Positions 61,186-64,000 of a stretch of DNA of 64,000 bases are shown in pieces; the stretch's first letter is position 1; each line of letters starts with the position of its first letter. This DNA comes from an uncultured Oscillospiraceae bacterium. Its GTDB lineage: Bacteria > Bacillota > Clostridia > Oscillospirales > Acutalibacteraceae. The stretch spans positions 26,709-90,708 of the forward strand of contig UQGM01000003.1 of NCBI GenBank assembly GCA_900540535.1, given 5' to 3'. Position numbers and translations under genes: made by a program. The notes beneath the pieces were generated by a model. It had not been told where the DNA came from and searched no databases. It was given only the letters and a program-made list of their open reading frames with translations.

Positions 61186-61920
61186 ATGTCAAAATATTCA
61201 AGCGGAGAGATTGCCGCACTGTGTAATGTATCGGTTCGCACTGTGCAGTACTACGACCGTCAGAATCTTCTCAAGCCCTCGGAAATCTCAGAGGGAGGCA
61301 GAAGACTTTACTCTGAGGAAGACGTAAAAAAGCTGAGACTTATATGTATGTTTCGCTCCCTCGGACTTTCTCTGAGCTGTATTAAAGAGATTGTGGAAAA
61401 CGGCAACGGAAACGAAATCCTTTTAACTCTTTTGGAGGAACAGGAGCATAGGCTCAGCGGAGAGATTTCCGAACTGCAAAAGCAGAAAGATGCAGTTGAA
61501 TCGGTTAAAAAGGATATTAAAGAGTGCGGTTTTCTCACTGTCAATTCATCACAGGACATAGAGCACAGAATGAAAAGCAAAAAAACTTTAGGTAAGGTAC
61601 ACGGCATAATGCTGGCAGTAGGCATTATTATGGACATTCTCGAAATAATCGGTCTTATTCACTGGATAAGAACAGGAGATTTTCTTCCCTTTGTTCTGCT
61701 TCTGCCCTTTATTATAGCCATGGGAACAGCCATTACCGCCATGTACTATAAGGCAACATCTTATATCTGCCCACACTGCAAAACTGTTTTCAAACCGAAG
61801 CTTAAATATTTTCTGTTTTCTGACCATACTCCCAAAACACGAAAGCTTACCTGTCCCCACTGCGGAAAGAGAGACTTTTGTGTAGAGACAGGTTCAAAAG
61901 TCGCAAATTCAGAAAAGTAA
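61186..61920 (+). CDS. Membrane-tethered MerR regulator with zinc ribbon
   Basis: 244 residues from ATG 61186 after AAGGAGGTGA. Residues 1-70 are a MerR winged helix (SSGEIAALCNVSVRTVQYYDRQNLLKPSEI), residues about 78-115 the dimer coiled coil. Two membrane helices follow (about 142-162 and 168-190), then a zinc ribbon, CPHC (residues about 197-200) ... CPHC (about 223-226), facing the cytoplasm. MerR proteins are normally soluble, so this one keeps its DNA-binding head at the membrane. No adjacent target gene besides itself; the signal is unknown. Confidence 0.88.
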   Translation: MSKYSSGEIAALCNVSVRTVQYYDRQNLLKPSEISEGGRRLYSEEDVKKLRLICMFRSLGLSLSCIKEIVENGNGNEILLTLLEEQEHRLSGEISELQKQKDAVESVKKDIKECGFLTVNSSQDIEHRMKSKKTLGKVHGIMLAVGIIMDILEIIGLIHWIRTGDFLPFVLLLPFIIAMGTAITAMYYKATSYICPHCKTVFKPKLKYFLFSDHTPKTRKLTCPHCGKRDFCVETGSKVANSEK

Positions 61921-61931
61921 ACTGTGAAATA

Positions 61932-61985
61932 AAACGCCAGTTCCCCTGCCGGATAAAATCCAAAGCAGAGGAACTGGTGTTTGTT
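61932..61985. terminator. Terminator after the membrane MerR gene
   Basis: CCAGTTCC-CCTGC / GCAGAG-GAACTGG with TGTTTGTTTG after it; also placed to stop the convergent AIM24 gene. Confidence 0.75.
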
Positions 61986-62007
61986 TGAAGGTAATTATAA
62001 TTGGGTT

Positions 62008-62781
62008 TTAAATATTGGGCATATTTGCGCTGGGCATCATAAGGATTTTACCTGTGCCTCTGTAAACGTTTACAAGGCCTTCACCGGAAGCTGCTGAACC
62101 GATAAGGGTTTTACCTGAACGCTCAACGGTGAAATTAAGTCCTGCGCTCCATGCAAGAGCAAGATTTCCGTCAATCTTTACTACGTCGTTTTCAAGGGTT
62201 ATCTCGATAAGCTCCTCTTTGGGACAGTCGGATTCAATGCAGAATACTCCGTTTCCGTTAAGGCTGAGATTGAAAAGTCCCTCATTTCCCGCAACAGCTG
62301 ATGAAAGATTGCTTCTCATAACTGTTTTATGCTTGAGGTTTGAATCACAGGCAAGGAAAAGTCCGTCATCAAGAACTACGCTTCCGCCCCATTCGGCAGT
62401 ATCAAGGAGAATAAGATGTTTATATGTAGGCTCAAGAACCAATGTGCCGTTGCCTTTGTACTCCGGCTTTATAGCTGATTCCTTGGTAACAGCTCCTCTG
62501 AACGCTTTTGACAGCAAATCTCCTGCACCTTTGATACCCGTAGTTGCACTCACATTTCCCACTGACCACTGCATTGCGCCTGCCTGTACGGTAACGCTTG
62601 CAACAGATACATTACAGATAAGCTGACGCTTTCTGATGTTCATCTTTGAAGAATAATAAGCTGTTACGGCGCCTCTTGGCATAACGCTCAGATCACGCTG
62701 CCACTCTGCAATAGCAAAGGGGCCCTTCTGGTCGATAACCTTAACATCATCGTTATCCGTAAAATTTGAAATTCTGTACAT
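62008..62781 (-). CDS. AIM24 family protein
   Basis: 257 residues forming a beta-rich AIM24 (TIGR00266/DUF124-like) domain: GPFAIAEWQRDLSVMPRGAVTAY, GAMQWSVGNVSATTGI, GTLVLEPTYKHLILLD and the ESDCPKEELIEITLENDVVKIDGNLALAW stretch. The name comes from a yeast mitochondrial protein needed for MICOS; the bacterial role is not known. No signal or membrane helix. 33 bases downstream of the EEP-family gene, possibly co-transcribed with it. Confidence 0.9.
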   Translation of the reverse strand: MYRISNFTDNDDVKVIDQKGPFAIAEWQRDLSVMPRGAVTAYYSSKMNIRKRQLICNVSVASVTVQAGAMQWSVGNVSATTGIKGAGDLLSKAFRGAVTKESAIKPEYKGNGTLVLEPTYKHLILLDTAEWGGSVVLDDGLFLACDSNLKHKTVMRSNLSSAVAGNEGLFNLSLNGNGVFCIESDCPKEELIEITLENDVVKIDGNLALAWSAGLNFTVERSGKTLIGSAASGEGLVNVYRGTGKILMMPSANMPNI

Positions 62782-62814
62782 TTAAATCATTCCTTTCAAG
62801 AATATATATTAAAT

Positions 62815-63726
62815 TTATTTTAAATTAAGACTTACAGAAAGCGGAAAATGATCGCTGGGATAAACTCCGTTATAGGTGGTCTGCACTACTTTATATTCGT
62901 TTACCGTAAAGCCGTTTTTAGAGACCATTACATAATCTATGCAGTCTCTGTCGAGAGCCTTTCCCCAGTTTTGATAAGTTGCACTGGTCATGGTCTTTTC
63001 CGTAAGATATTTTACATCGTCAAAGCTTTCCCGTGCACTGCGGTAAGTTGACGAATCCTCAGTAGCGTTTAAATCTCCCATGAGTATGGACGGCATACCG
63101 CCGAATTCCTCAATTTTATCAAGGACAACTTTTATTCCGTTAATGCGTGCTTTATCGCTCACATGGTCAAGATGTGTATTAAACAGCGCAAACTCCTTGC
63201 CGCTGTCATTTTCTTTTAAGATGACATAACTGCAAATACGGTAGCAGGCTGCTCCCCAGTCCTTACTCATTTCATCAGGAGTTTCCGAAAGCCAGAAGGA
63301 ACCTTTATCCACTAAAGTATATAAATCCTTTCTGTAAAAAACCGGGCACCCTTCTGCATTTACGGACTTATCACGGTATGTGATTACAGAATCATATTCG
63401 GGAAGAGATTCACACAGATAGGGATACTGATATTTTGTGCACTCCTGAAAGCCGATAATTCCCGGATACTCAGACTGAATATTTTTCATAATGAGATCGG
63501 CACGGTAGAACCAGCTTTTCTTTCTTAAATCCGTAGGGCTTATGCACCTGAGATTACAGCTCATAACACGGATTTCACCGTCTTTAAGTTCTCTGTCGGA
63601 AGTGACGACTTCCATTTTGGAAGATTTGTAATGAGGATAGTAGAACATAAATGCACCTGAGAAACTCAAAACTGCGACCAATAATATGCAAATTACGCTT
63701 ATTATAATTTTAACAGATTTTTTCAT
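62815..63726 (-). CDS. Membrane-anchored/secreted endonuclease-exonuclease-phosphatase (EEP) family protein
   Basis: 303 residues from ATG 63726 after AGGGGTGA. An N-terminal hydrophobic helix (7-28) is a signal anchor. EEP motifs are in order: VMSCNLRC (Asn), IIGFQECTKYQ (Glu), LFNTHLDHVSDKAR (His), LMGDLNATEDSS (Asp-x-Asn), DYVMVSK and YPSDHFPL (Asp-His). It is likely an external phosphodiesterase such as a nuclease, sphingomyelinase-like or sugar-phosphate enzyme; which cannot be told. Monocistronic or with the AIM24 gene. Confidence 0.88.
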   Translation of the reverse strand: MKKSVKIIISVICILLVAVLSFSGAFMFYYPHYKSSKMEVVTSDRELKDGEIRVMSCNLRCISPTDLRKKSWFYRADLIMKNIQSEYPGIIGFQECTKYQYPYLCESLPEYDSVITYRDKSVNAEGCPVFYRKDLYTLVDKGSFWLSETPDEMSKDWGAACYRICSYVILKENDSGKEFALFNTHLDHVSDKARINGIKVVLDKIEEFGGMPSILMGDLNATEDSSTYRSARESFDDVKYLTEKTMTSATYQNWGKALDRDCIDYVMVSKNGFTVNEYKVVQTTYNGVYPSDHFPLSVSLNLK

Positions 63727-63756
63727 ATTATCACCCCTCTTTTGAGTATATATCAC

Positions 63757-64000
63757 AATTTCCCCAAAAGGTCAACGGATTTTAAGAAATTTACTTCAAA
63801 AAATTAAGGAGATAAAAAACGCCATCCAGTTGATTTAATCAACAGACGAATTAATCTGGATTTTACCAATTCCTCTTGCATTACCTAAACATTAAGCAAA
63901 CAATAATTTTTAAGCGCAGACAAACATACTTTTATGCGCTGTATCTTTACTGATGTGCGATAAAGAAGTAATAGAAGTGTAAAAAATTTTGCCGTTCCTA
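63757..64000. other. Right-edge intergenic sequence
   Basis: AT-rich, no coding frame, tRNA or clear promoter seen before the window ends. Confidence 0.5.

Overview
This window looks like chromosome from a spore-forming, gut-type member of the class Clostridia, most likely the Oscillospiraceae/Ruminococcaceae group. The reasons are: moderately AT-rich DNA, SpoVT, a SCIFF peptide with its radical SAM maturase, meso-diaminopimelate dehydrogenase, a T-box leader, ZapA plus the peptidase U32/RlhA family, PocR-AraC control of corrinoid methyltransferases, and consistent sigma-A promoters (17-bp spacers) with AGGAGG-type ribosome sites. The assignment is inference from gene content; no marker gene was compared. 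I see no phage, insertion sequence or CRISPR array.

Layout. 1-2.7 kb: tail of a sodium:solute symporter plus YhcH (probably sialic acid use), a GNAT acetyltransferase, and a MerR regulator divergent from a flavoprotein with a textbook MerR operator. 2.7-9.1 kb: a two-armed corrinoid methyl-transfer regulon. A PocR-AraC regulator, a DUF2284 protein and an MtaA-like zinc methyltransferase run leftward; a RACo-like activase, a corrinoid protein and a second UroD-fold methyltransferase run rightward, around a shared operator. 9.2-13.5 kb: a small XRE regulator, spoVT, an ECF sigma / RsgI-like anti-sigma pair led by a secreted Cys-rich repeat protein, and a GH25-type lipoprotein. 13.5-20 kb: a gene-poor AT-rich stretch with DnaA-box-like 9-mers, small unknown proteins, an MFS transporter, tRNA-Glu and tRNA-Met, and a DUF815 ATPase with YfbR. 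20-31 kb: ilvC, a PLP decarboxylase, SCIFF and its maturase, a large beta-propeller surface protein, an XRE/membrane pair, ddh and a lone trpB.

31-43 kb: MATE exporter, sugar O-acetyltransferase, a divergent IleRS, a multi-hairpin intergenic element, a GH109-like oxidoreductase-fold protein, HAD and PHP phosphatases, mnmA, tRNA-Ala and corA. 43-56 kb is a long leftward housekeeping block: zapA-U32-dut-maf, then mreB-mreC-mreD-mrdA-minD-mgsA, then a T-box followed by hisS-aspS. 56-64 kb: glycogen phosphorylase and a GH13 alpha-glucan hydrolase, a membrane-bound MerR regulator with twin operators, an AIM24 protein and an endonuclease/exonuclease/phosphatase-family protein.

The systems most worth following up are the corrinoid methyltransferase regulon (unknown methyl donor and acceptor), the ECF/anti-sigma/Cys-repeat operon whose sigma gene lacks an ordinary start codon, the SCIFF locus with a terminator between peptide and maturase, and the membrane MerR with duplicated dyads.
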